Positions 40,501-51,053 of a stretch of DNA of 64,000 nucleotides are shown one piece after another. Every line of letters starts with the position of its first letter. The stretch's first letter is position 1. The notes beneath the pieces were generated by a model that saw only the letters and a program-made list of their open reading frames with translations, did not search any database and was not told the origin of the DNA. The position numbers and the translations under genes are program-made. The DNA is from Dermatophagoides farinae (taxonomy: Eukaryota; Arthropoda; Arachnida; Sarcoptiformes; Pyroglyphidae): contig NC_134678.1 in assembly GCF_024713945.1 (NCBI RefSeq), positions 1,488,001 through 1,552,000 on the forward strand. Reading direction: 5' to 3'.

Positions 40501-42001
40501 TTTCACCGTGTTTAGTTGTTAACCTGACTTTGTGGAATGCATACACTTTGGTCAAATCCGGCAAAAATAAAAACAAAAATGTGTACATGTTTTTTTGCTA
40601 TGTGTGTGTGTGTGTGTGTTTGATGATACGAATTCAATTGATTGATTTTTTTTCAGCCTCTGTTTCTTTTTCTCTTTTTTGTTTTTATTGAATGTTGGCC
40701 ATTTCATAATTTGTTCTAAAATTTTGTTTCAATGTTTGATTCACAAATTTCGTTTTGATTGGTTTCATTTCATTTCATTTTTTTTGGTGTCAAATTCCAA
40801 CGGTGAATATACATACATTTTTTTGTGCTTGTTGTGGAATTCCATTATGAATGAATAGCCAAATGTGAAAATCTGTGATATTAATATAATGATGATTGTT
40901 GACAATCGATTTGCAATAAAAATCATAAGTTGAATGCAATTTAAAGAAAAATTCGAAAAATCAACATTAAATGACATCATCATTCCTTCATAATGGTCAC
41001 GATTATCGATGGAAAACAATCCATATCATCATCGATGACCACCATCTCTACTGCTACTACTACAACAACGACAACAACAATAACTACAACGATGACCACC
41101 AATAATAAAATATCATCTATTTGTGATGAGGAAAAACAAAACACAAATAACACCACAACAATATTACATATGGATCATAATTATTTTCATCATCATCAAC
41201 AAAAATCATATGGTGGTCAATATTCCATAAATTGTGGTTCTTTTTTCATTCGAAATTTAAATAATAAATGTGATGATGATGATGATGATGATTATAATGA
41301 TGATCAAAGGCGTTCATGTTTTTCAAACAATAATAGTCATCATCATCATCACAATAGTACTAGACAGCAACATTTAATGTCATCATCATCATCATCATTA
41401 TGGCCAAAATTTCAATGTCAATCTCACTCATCATCATCATCATCATCATCATCATTAAATTGTAACATAAATAATGATGATTTAACATCGAGGTCAATAA
41501 TATATAATCATCGATCGTCAATAAGTCATCTTTATCAATATTATTTGAAGATAGCAATAAGATTTCTTATAGCCATCATTATCATCAACACTATTCAACA
41601 AAATAATTTAGTGAGCTGTATTCTGGTCAGAGATGGTTCCATTGATTATAATCGTCATCAACCACCACCGGCACCTGTTAAAGGAAAAAGTTAGTTTTCA
41701 ATATGTGTGTGTGTGTGTGTGTGTTTTGTGTTCGTGTGTTCGATTATCCATATGTTTGTTTGGTTTATTGCTTTGAATCTGAATTTTGGATAAATTCTCA
41801 AATTTCATCGTATCGTGGCTGATAAATTGAAAATTGAAATTTTTATTTTTTTTTATTGTCTTTCGCTCTCACACATGCACACAAGCTCGTATTTTAATGA
41901 TTTAATGGCATATAAATAATCTTATGGTTCTGGAAAGAAAAATCTAAATCTAAATTCCCATTTCCAGTCACATATCAATCGATTTTGTGTGTTCACTACT
42001 T

Positions 42002-42037
<36 letters not shown>

Positions 42038-45000
42038 CCATTTTGAGAATTAATTTTTTTCTTCTTTATTTATTTATTTTTCGTTTGTCACACACACACA
42101 CACACATATACCCTGCTATATTTGTGTGTGTGTGTGTGTGTGTTTGAATTCAATTTCATCAAGTGATTTTTTTTATGGCAATGTAAAAAAAAAAAAAATA
42201 TTTGTATTTCTGTCTGCTTGCTTGGCGCATATTATTATCATCAAAACCAAAAAATAAGTGATGCTTCTTTTAGCTTCCATACAAACACACACACAGAGAA
42301 TGATCTTTGAAGAAAAAAAAAAAAAATTTCTCTAAATACTTGCCAAACTTGTCCATGATAATCTGACGGTCTGTCTGTTGTCGTCGTCAACATAATGATG
42401 ACGATGATGGTCATCGTAAAGTTGGACAAGTGAGTGAGAGAGAGAATTCGGTTCGATTCGATCACTAAAAGATAGCATTCATTCTGTGTTGTTGTCCATT
42501 TTGATTTCGACTTTTTTTTTCTTTTTCTTCTTTCTCAAACTACAACATTTGACAACAACACAATAAATACGATCGACGACTTTTTCTTTTTCTTTTTCTT
42601 TTTTCTTTACTCAACACATAACATTCGAACATTGTTGTTGTTATGGCCACATCTTTATGATAGGCCACATACTGTTGTTGACGAATGTCGACGACGAAAA
42701 TATTTGATTCCATTTTTTTTCTTGTCGAACTGATAAACTGATTTTCCAATTCTTCGGGTCCTAAATTACTAAAAAAAAAACAAAAGTCATTTTTTTCATT
42801 GGTCACTTATTATTATTATTATTATTATTGGACTTGAGCATAAGCACACAATTTATGATTTTATTATTCACTATCGGATCAAATTTTTTTTTGTTTTGTT
42901 TGAAAGTCAAGTATATAACAATAATAAGTCATTAATGGGTCATAAAGGGTTTAGAGTCAGACTGGCCAATTTGGCCGTATTGAAATTGTTTTGGCAATCA
43001 CCAATTGCCATATATCCCTCTATATCACACTGGATCTTTTTTTTTGTTTTATTTTCAATGAATGAATTCAGTTGATTAATAAACGATTTTTTTTTCAATT
43101 TTCAACCATATTTATATAGTTTGTATTGGAACCAATGGTCGTATGTCGGTACCATCGAATCGTGATCATCATTTTCAAAATCTACGAGATCGTTATACAA
43201 ATTGTACATATGTTGATGGAAATCTTGAACTAACATGGTTACAAGATAAAAATCTTGATCTAAGTTTTTTACAATACATACGTGAAGTTACTGGTTATGT
43301 ACTTATATCACATGTTGATGTTAAACGTATAGTGTTGCCAAGTTTACAAATTATTCGTGGTCGATCATTATTCAAGCTAAATGTTCGAGATGAAGAATTT
43401 GCATTAATGGTCACATTAAGTAAAATGGAAAATCTGGAAGCACCTTCTTTAAGAGGTAAATATTTAAAAAAAATTATTAATTGAATATCGAAATTTTTTT
43501 CAATTAATTCATTCACAAATGAATCTCATCTTTATTTGAAATTTTTTTCCCATTTTACACATTTTTAGACATTTTGGTCGGTAATGTTGGATTTTTCAAT
43601 AATTACAATTTATGCCATATTCGTACATTGAATTGGGATGAAATATTAAGTGGACCTGGTGCCAAAACTATTTATGTTTATAATTTTACTCAACCAGAAC
43701 GTGCCTGTATGTGATTCGAAACGTGAATCATTCGAATTCGAATGTGATTTTTGATGTTATTTTCTATTCTTTTTTTCAATAGGTCCAAGTTGTCATGAAA
43801 GCTGCCCAGAAGGATGTTGGGGTGAAGGACCACATAATTGTCAGAAATTTTCCAAAATAAAATGTTCACCACAATGTCATCAGGGTAGATGTTTTGGATC
43901 GAATCCACGAGAATGTTGCCATCTTTTCTGTGCCGGTGGATGTACCGGTCCGAAACAAAGTGATTGTTTGGTAAGTTAATCACAATTTGTCATTGTTTAA
44001 AATGATAATTAAAATCCTCATCACATTTAAAGGCTTGCCGCAATTTTTATGACGATGGTATCTGTAAACAAGAATGTCCACCTATGATGCGTTACAATCC
44101 TGCCACATATTCATGGGAAGTGAATCCTGAAGGCAAATATGCTTATGGTGCAACATGTGTTAAAAATTGTCCCGAACATTTACTTAAAGATAATGGAGCT
44201 TGTGTTCGTAGTTGTCCGGTGGGCAAAAAATCTGTCAATGGTGAATGTGTTCCGTGTGATGGACCATGTCCGAAAAATTGTCCTGGTGTTGATATTGTAC
44301 ATTCAACCAATATCGATTCATTCAAAGGATGTACGATCATTGAAGGATCAATCACCGTATTGGATACATCGTTTCAAGGATATCAGGAAGTGTATCAAAA
44401 TTTTAGTTTTGGTCCACATTATGATTCATTTCATCCAAGTCGATTGGAAGTGTTCAGTACTTTACGAGAGATTACTGGCTATTTAAACATTCAAGCTTCG
44501 CATCCAGATTTCAAGAATCTATCTTATTTTCGTAATCTAGAAACAGTCGGTGGTCGAACATTGACAGAATATTTTGCCGCTATTTACATTGTCAAAACAT
44601 CATTAACATCGCTTGGTTTACGGTCATTAAAACGAGTAGAATTTGGTTCAGTAGCCATATTAGAAAATCAAGATTTATGTTTTGCTAGCCGAATCGATTG
44701 GAAAAAGGTAGCCAATTCATCGGCTCATCATATTTTGATGCAAAGCAATCGAAATGAAAGCGACTGCAGTAAGTTGAATTTCTTTTAAAAGTTTTCTTTC
44801 AAATACATTGTTCGAATCGAATGTCTTTTTTTCCAATGACCCTCATTGTTGGTGGTTAGTCTTCGTATCGATCGTATCGTAGTTCCCATGGCCTTATAGG
44901 TTAGGTCACAGTGAAATTTTCATAGTCAGTAGTCAATATACTACTATTTATGTGTGTGTGTGAACATGGGTCATATTTTTTTTCCTTTTATCCACATCAA

Positions 45001-48000
45001 CGACCTATTTGTTCGTATTGATCGTGATCAATGCAAAACAAAGAGGGAAAAATTTATGCTAGATTAATGATTGTTTTTTTTCTTTTTTTTTGACTATTTA
45101 CAGAGGCTGAAGGTCTAGTTTGTCATTCTGAATGTGCTTCAGATGGTTGCTGGGGTGCTGGACCCGATGAATGTGTATCTTGCAAATCATACAGGTTGGG
45201 TGAAACCTGTGTATCAAATTGTAACTCATCACTTGGGTATGTATACAATCAATCCCTTCAGTTATTTTTTATAGGAAAAATTTGATAAACACTTAGATAA
45301 AAGATCTTTAGATAATCAACAACAAAAACTTATTTTCGGTTTTTTTTCTTCTTAATTTTTAGAATATATGATGCTGGAGATAAAATCTGTAAACATTGTC
45401 ATGAAGAATGTGACGGCGCTTGTACAGGGCCTGGACCACGTAATTGTCAGAAATGCAAACACATTCGAGATGGACCGTTCTGTGTACGAGAATGTCCAGT
45501 TTCCAAATATCCTCATGATGGCCAATGTAAATCATGTCATGAAAATTGTGTATCCGGTTGTACTGGTCCATTGAATAGACTTGGTGAAGGTGGTTGTAAT
45601 AGTTGTGAGAAAGCTATCGTTAGCATGTATGATCCGAATGTTGTTGAAGAATGTCTGAAAGCAGATGAACCTTGTCCTGAAGGATTCTATCATGAATATA
45701 TTGGTCCACAGGAAGAAGGTGCATTGAAATCATTGACTGGAAAATCGGTTTGTCGTAAATGCCATCAACGATGTAAAAATTGTACAGCATTTGGCATACA
45801 CGTATCTGTATGTGAATGTCTACGATATAGTTCGGGTGAACAATGTGAAGATCAATGCCCACGTGATCATTATGCCGATGAAGAACATCATAAATGTGTC
45901 AAATGTGCTGATGAATGTCGTCGTTGTCGTGGTCCAACTTCTAGTCATTGTATTGCTTGTAGAAATTATCGTGTCTATCTGGATGATGAGAAAAAAACAT
46001 TCAATTGTACGGCCACTTGTCCTCCGGAAAAACCATATAAAGTATTTGAGGATAAAAATGAAGATCCATTCTGTTCGGATAAAGATCCGAATATCATGTA
46101 TGGTAGTAATCCTGAAGAAGATCCTTGGCCTGTCATCATTGGCGGTGGTGCCGTTTGTATTGTCTTGTTTGGTGTATTTTTAGCCATATTTAGCTATCAA
46201 TGGCTTCAACGAGCCAGAACTAAAGAGAATACAATGAAATTAACTATGCGTATGACTGGCTATGATGATAATGAACCATTAAAACCATCGAATGTAAAAC
46301 CAAATCTAGCACAGTTGAGAATCGTCAAAGAAGCTGAATTACGTAAAGGTGGAATTCTTGGTTTCGGCGCATTCGGTACCGTATACAAAGGTGTTTGGGT
46401 TCCTGAAGGAGAAAACTTTAAAATACCAGTTGCCATTAAAGTTTTGCGTGAAGGAACTCAATCAAACACGAATAAAGAGTTTCTTGAAGAAGCCTATATC
46501 ATGGCAAGTGTTGATCATCCTAATTTGCTTAAATTGTTGGCTGTCTGCATGACATCACAATTGATGCTCGTGACTCAACTGATGCCCTTGGGCTGCCTAT
46601 TGGATTATGTTCGTAATAACAAAGATAAGATTGGTTCGAAACCATTGCTAAATTGGTGCACTCAGATAGCTCGAGGCATGGCTTATTTGGAAGAGAAAAG
46701 AATGGTGCATCGAGATTTGGCTTTACGAAATGTTCTATTGCAGACACCAGGATGGGTTAAAATTACTGATTTTGGTCTTGCAAAATTGTTGGAAATTGAT
46801 GAAGATGAATATAAAGCTGCTGGAGGCAAAATGCCAATTAAATGGCTTGCATTAGAATGTATTCAACATAGAATCTTTACACATAAAAGTGATGTTTGGA
46901 GTTTCGGTGTAACAGGTATGTTTTGCTTGTATCATTATAATTATGGATTGCAACATTTCATGGATTATTATTTTTTTTTTAGTCTGGGAACTTTTAACCT
47001 ATGGTGGAAAACCTTATGAAAATGTCTCTGCACGTGATGTTCCTGATTTATTGGAAAAAGGTGAACGATTACCACAGCCAACAATTTGTACTATCGATGT
47101 TTACATGTTAATGGTCAAATGTTGGATGATTGATCCTGAATCTCGACCATCATTCAAAGAGCTGGCTGAAGAATTTGCCAAAATGGCTCGTGATCCTGGT
47201 CGTTATTTAGTTATCAAAGGCGATAAATTAATGCGTCTACCATCGTATACACAACAAGATGAAAAAGAATTAATACGATCATTATCGATGCCTATCGAAG
47301 GACCAGAAACCATTATGGATGCTGAAGAATATCTTCAACCGAGTAAATCATTACATGCATTCAATGGCTGTAAACAACAACCGCCACCAACGCCAATCAA
47401 AAAATTTATGGATGATCGTGGATTCGAAGGCGATCCTATTAATGGTGGTCTAATTTTTGGCCATAACGACGATGTATTAGATTCTCGATTTAATGCCGTT
47501 CATCAACGACATCTAGGACCTGAAGGTCAATATAATAATATGTTCATGCACAGTTTAACTGATTCATATGATACAACGCGAATGGTAATGGCTAATGGCT
47601 CTAATAGCCATCATTTCCGTGATACAAGCCACAATTCAGCACTTGATACGCTCAAACTTATGGATAAAGGTTAGTACTTCCACCCAAGTCAATTTGGCTT
47701 ACTTATTAATTCTTTTTCACATTTCTAGGAGAACTAAATGAATTGATTCGTCGAAATATGATGAATGGTCAAACAACTATAGAACAATTTAAATTTAATT
47801 TACCTGTTGATGAAGATGATTATTTGATGCCATCGCCTGCCGGTCCAGTAGTGAATCAGGTCACTTATATGGAAATGATGAATGGTCGAGCCAATGGAGG
47901 TGAGCTACGAGGTTATCCAATCAATTTGAATGAATATCCCAACTGTCAACCATTAATGCCACAAACTTGTATCGAAAATCCTGAGTATCTATTGATGAAC

Positions 48001-48339
48001 AATCGTGTGGATCATGAATATGTGAATCAATTATCTCCGACAGCACCGTCAATCACATCAGCTCAAACATTTCCATTACATGGAATGATATCACGTCGTA
48101 AACCATTATCATCGACGTCCTCATCAGTCACATCAAATTCAGCGTTCCATTCATTACAGGGTTCATTTGGCATTCATCCAAATAGTGCCGGTTTCATACC
48201 ATTGAATCCAAATAATACAAGAAAATTCAGCTCAAGTGAAGAACCAGAAGAATCTTCCGATGACCATCAATATTATAATGAATTAGATTGGTTACAAAGA
48301 GAACTTCAGCCATTGAGGCGAAGTGAAACCACAGTTTAA
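21512..48339 (+). CDS. Egfr: Epidermal growth factor receptor tyrosine kinase (whole gene)
   Basis: Receptor tyrosine kinase for EGF-like ligands, upstream of Ras/MAPK. The shared exons are 43120-43455, 43569-43706, 43783-43970, 44033-44768, 45104-45236, 45363-46915, 46983-47669 and 47729-48339. They are preceded by alternative first exons 21512-21698 (1A; about 1522 aa in all) or 40993-41689 (1B). Domain order is L1, furin-like Cys-rich, L2, and a long second Cys-rich region with the extra arthropod segment. Then come a transmembrane helix (about 828-853 in form 1A) and the kinase: G-loop GFGAFG at 906-911, VAIK K932, HRD D1024, DFG D1042. The tail holds [17 protein letters not shown] and EYVNQ and ends RELQPLRR, close to the fly receptor. 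HRDLALRN is unusual; most receptors of this kind read HRDLAARN. Confidence 0.97.
24119..24142. repeat. (CT)n microsatellite
   Basis: Twelve CT units within the Egfr intron, directly visible. Confidence 0.85.
26937..26960. repeat. (TC)n microsatellite
   Basis: About eleven TC units within the Egfr intron, directly visible. Confidence 0.8.
31824..31859. repeat. (TG)n microsatellite
   Basis: An interrupted then pure TG tract of about 35 bases within the Egfr intron. Confidence 0.8.
33213..33268. repeat. Perfect 24-bp inverted repeat built of TTTTG/CAAAA units
   Basis: The left arm is G followed by four TTTTG units and TTC (33213-33236). The right arm is its exact reverse complement (33245-33268). 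The 8-base loop is CAATCAAT. Transcribed from either strand it would form a 24-bp hairpin. It lies inside the Egfr intron. Confidence 0.9.
35931..35957. repeat. (TG)n microsatellite
   Basis: Thirteen TG units in the Egfr intron, directly visible. Confidence 0.85.
38329..38350. repeat. (GA)n microsatellite
   Basis: Eleven GA units in the Egfr intron, directly visible. Confidence 0.85.
40993..41689 (+). CDS. Egfr: Egfr alternative first coding exon 1B
   Basis: Open frame of 232 residues plus one base, ending PAPVKGK and a GTTAGT donor. The leftover A joins TT at 43120 to give Ile, so the junction reads VKGKI-CIGTNGR. As I recall, the second fly Egfr form has the same KGKICIGT junction. A hydrophobic stretch at about residues 184-200 ([15 protein letters not shown]) is the likely signal or anchor. 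The residues before it are Thr, His, Asp and Ser runs encoded by trinucleotide repeats, so the true start may be a later Met, for example near residue 128, or an upstream splice acceptor. The exon's 3' end is much more certain than its 5' end. Confidence 0.8.
42004..42034. repeat. (TG)n microsatellite
   Basis: Fifteen TG units in the Egfr intron after exon 1B. Confidence 0.85.
42089..42143. repeat. (CA)n-ATATA / TATAT-(TG)n inverted repeat
   Basis: A CA tract ending in CATATA is followed after a short loop by TATATT and a TG tract. The two halves are near-exact reverse complements (one extra T), so the segment can fold into a hairpin or extrude as a cruciform. Confidence 0.75.
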
Positions 48340-48917
48340 TTTCCCATCAAAATTCATGAATAAGTGCGTCTCAAACACACACATACACACAGAATTTACC
48401 TGTAAATATCAACAATTCTTTTGTAAATAGTTGCCATGATATTCTTTGATTCTTTGCTGCCATTGATTTTTTTTCGCCATTTATTTGTATTTATAAAATC
48501 ATTTTTGTAATTATTCGTACCAAATGTGTATATTAAACTTTCAATATTCATTTCAATTTTCAAAGAAAAAGAAAATTTGCAAAATTTAATTTTTTTTTTA
48601 AACAATTGGGCGATCATTTCGGTGATCATGATGATGATGATAATGGAAAGAAAATTTGATATTATATTATTATTATTATTATTCTCAAATTCACAATCAC
48701 AAGTGTGTAAGATAGTGATGATTTTTGATCGGGATATATTTGCTGAATTATCTCTAAAATTATTTAATTCAACATCCAACTAATCATCAAACACATACAC
48801 ACACAAACGAACATCATTTACATATCATCTTCAATTATTTATAACATATATTTATATAAATATAAAACAACAAATTGGAGATCAAATCAATCAATCAAAT
48901 CAATCGATTGCAAATTA
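48340..48917. other. Convergent 3' UTRs of Egfr and G beta-5
   Basis: Non-coding. Short frames occur on both strands, but their residues are Ile/Lys/Asn-rich and unlike any family. Contains T-rich and A-rich runs, a CACACA tract and (ATT)n. No clean AATAAA could be tied to the Egfr end. Confidence 0.5.
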
Positions 48918-50699
48918 TTAGGTCCAAATCTAAAAAATGAAAATGATGAAAGAACAAAAATTAATACCAAATCTCAAATTTTTAAATAATAATAAACTTA
49001 CTTTAAGACTAAAATCCCAACTAGAGCTGGCCAAAGCAGTTCCATCGGTAGAAACACGAACACAAGTGACACGATTCTCATGGCCATATAGAACACAAAG
49101 ACGTTGACATTTTAGTGTATCCCAAACGTTGATTGTATAATCATTATAACCAGCAAATAGTAGACGACCTAAGAGAAAAAAATTTCATTAATAATGATCA
49201 TTTTGATGATAAAAAATAATTATGATTGATCATGTCATCATTGTTCATCATTAAATGATGATGATGATGATTAGAATGATAGAAAACATACCACTAATGG
49301 AAAAATCAACCGAATTGACACCAAAAATAATGCTTTTCTTTGAATAAATGGCAACTTCACGATCGGCTCGTAAATCAAATAGCCGGCACTATATATAATA
49401 AAAATATTGTCATTAGTTAGCATGATGATGATGATGACGATGATATAAATTAATAAATAAATTGCCAAACATCAACATTTACCGTTGCATCGTCAGATCC
49501 GGTTATGATAGCATCACCACTTGGAAAATATTTCACACAATTAATATCAGCATCATGTCCTTCGAATGATTGAACACATTGGCCACTACGTAGATCCCAA
49601 ATAAGAGCTTGTCTATCACAGCCCTGTGATTAATGAAAATGTATTAATTACAATCAATTTATTATAATTAGATCGAATAAAAATAATAACATACGGCAGA
49701 GACAAAGGTATTGCTCATTTCAGAAGGAGATAAATCTATCGACATAACATCTCCAGAGTGACCATGAAAACTTTGTATCAATGTAGCACATTCTACATCC
49801 CATAACGAACAGGTACTATCACCACTACCCGTTAGAATCTGTATGATTAATTGAACAAGAAGGTTATATTTTTTTAAAAGAATCACATAAACTAATGATA
49901 CATACTTGCTGATCGGAACCAGGAAATAAACAACACGACATGTATGATGTATGTGTACCTACAGATTTCTTTTTCGAAGAAATATCTTCATCACTGTAGG
50001 TTAAAGGGTAAACAGTGACTTTATTATCGAGGCCACTGATTAAATTACAATGAAAAAAAAGTTTTAAATTTTTTTTCTAAATTAGTAAAAAAAATAAACA
50101 AACTTACCCACAAGCGATAAAATTTCCAGAAGGAGCATATGCTGTTGACATGACCCAAGTAGTCGGTGTCGTAATCGTATGTTCCTGATGATAAATTCAA
50201 TATTTATGTATTGTTCGTTTGAAAAAAAAATCACAATAATCTTACCTTTGTCGCCGTGAATGCATCCCAAACAATAACACGACCATCTTGTGAACTACTG
50301 ACCAGATGACGATTATCATTGGACCAATTACAAGATAATACTTTTCCAATATGGCCCTTAAGATGTCTACGTGGTTTGATATTCATAACGGATATATGAT
50401 CTAATCGATTGGCAGCGGAAGAAACTAGTAAGAAAAATTAATTAAAAAATTTTAATTTTTTTCATTAATTTTTTATTATTATTACACATACATGATACAT
50501 CATTCAATTTATTTCGTTCTTCTTCTAATCGTAATTTTAATCGTTCCAATTCTTTTCTTAATGATTCTATTGTTGTTTCATCATTGGCTGTTATGATGGT
50601 TGTTGTCGATACAGTCGTAGATGCTGTTGTGGTCATCGTGGAAGATATTTTATTGAATTCTGATGTTGTTGCAGTTGGCGCTGAAGTAACGGTAGCAGC

Positions 50700-50730
<31 letters not shown>

Positions 50731-51053
50731 ATTATTTTGGACAATTCTGAATTATCTTTGGATGTCGATGTTGTTGATGTAGATGACGATTGTTTTATAT
50801 TCGTTGTATTTGTATTCGTCTTTAATGTTGAAGTGTTTGACGAGGTATTTTGAGGAGCAGACATCGACATCGACGATTTCGTCGTTGTCGTTGTTGATGA
50901 TACCGGCGGTGGTGATGATGATGATGATGATAAATGGATGGGCAACTTTGAATTTGTACTATTGATAATTTGCTGAAATTGTTGTTGTTGGCTATCATTT
51001 AAACGACCATTTTTACTGTTGGCACTAGTTGTTGTCTCGCTTGTTGCCATCAT
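48918..51053 (-). CDS. Gbeta5: Guanine nucleotide-binding protein subunit beta-5
   Basis: Beta-5 type G protein beta subunit. In known systems it forms obligate dimers with R7-family RGS proteins through their GGL domain and dampens neuronal G protein signalling. Nine exons read on the minus strand: 51053-50492, 50424-50246, 50184-50108, 50035-49906, 49838-49695, 49623-49483, 49388-49292, 49168-49002 and 48929-48918 (502 aa). The coiled-coil helix [19 protein letters not shown] precedes seven WD40 blades. [26 protein letters not shown] and [12 protein letters not shown] track beta-5 rather than beta-1. The last exon is only 12 bases (Ile-Trp-Thr-stop), completing the final blade as in beta-5 (RVWA). 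The first exon encodes about 160 extra residues rich in Ser, Thr and Asn before the helix; human long beta-5 has about 40. Starts at 51053, 51050 or 51086 are all possible. Confidence 0.95.

Larger units (their letters stand above)
21699..40992 (+). other. Giant first intron of Egfr (form 1A), upstream part
   Basis: About 19 kb without any recognisable conserved protein segment on either strand. It is dense in poly-T, (TG)n/(CA)n, (ATG)n/(CAT)n, GAA, GTT and AGAG microsatellites. Frames of 60-170 codons in it translate to repeat-derived Phe, His, Asp, Val or Ser runs. Exon-like short segments bounded by AG and GT occur at 26081-26131 and 34077-34106 but have no protein support. A perfect 24-bp hairpin lies at 33213-33268. 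Intronic enhancers are likely here by analogy with other Egfr genes but cannot be located by eye. Confidence 0.65.
41690..43119 (+). other. Egfr intron between exon 1B and the first shared exon
   Basis: About 1.4 kb of repeats with no coding signal: a long (TG)n at 42004-42034, a CA/TG inverted pair at 42089-42143, and T-rich tracts. It ends in the acceptor TTTATATAG at 43119. Confidence 0.75.

Noticed and set aside
48396-48783. Frames on both strands between Egfr and G beta-5
   Set aside because: Asn/Ile/Lys-rich, overlapping on opposite strands, in the expected 3' UTR zone, with no family match.
50584-50853. Val-rich frame antisense to G beta-5 exon 1
   Set aside because: It is the complement of the Thr/Asn triplet repeats coding the G beta-5 extension and shows no independent coding signal.
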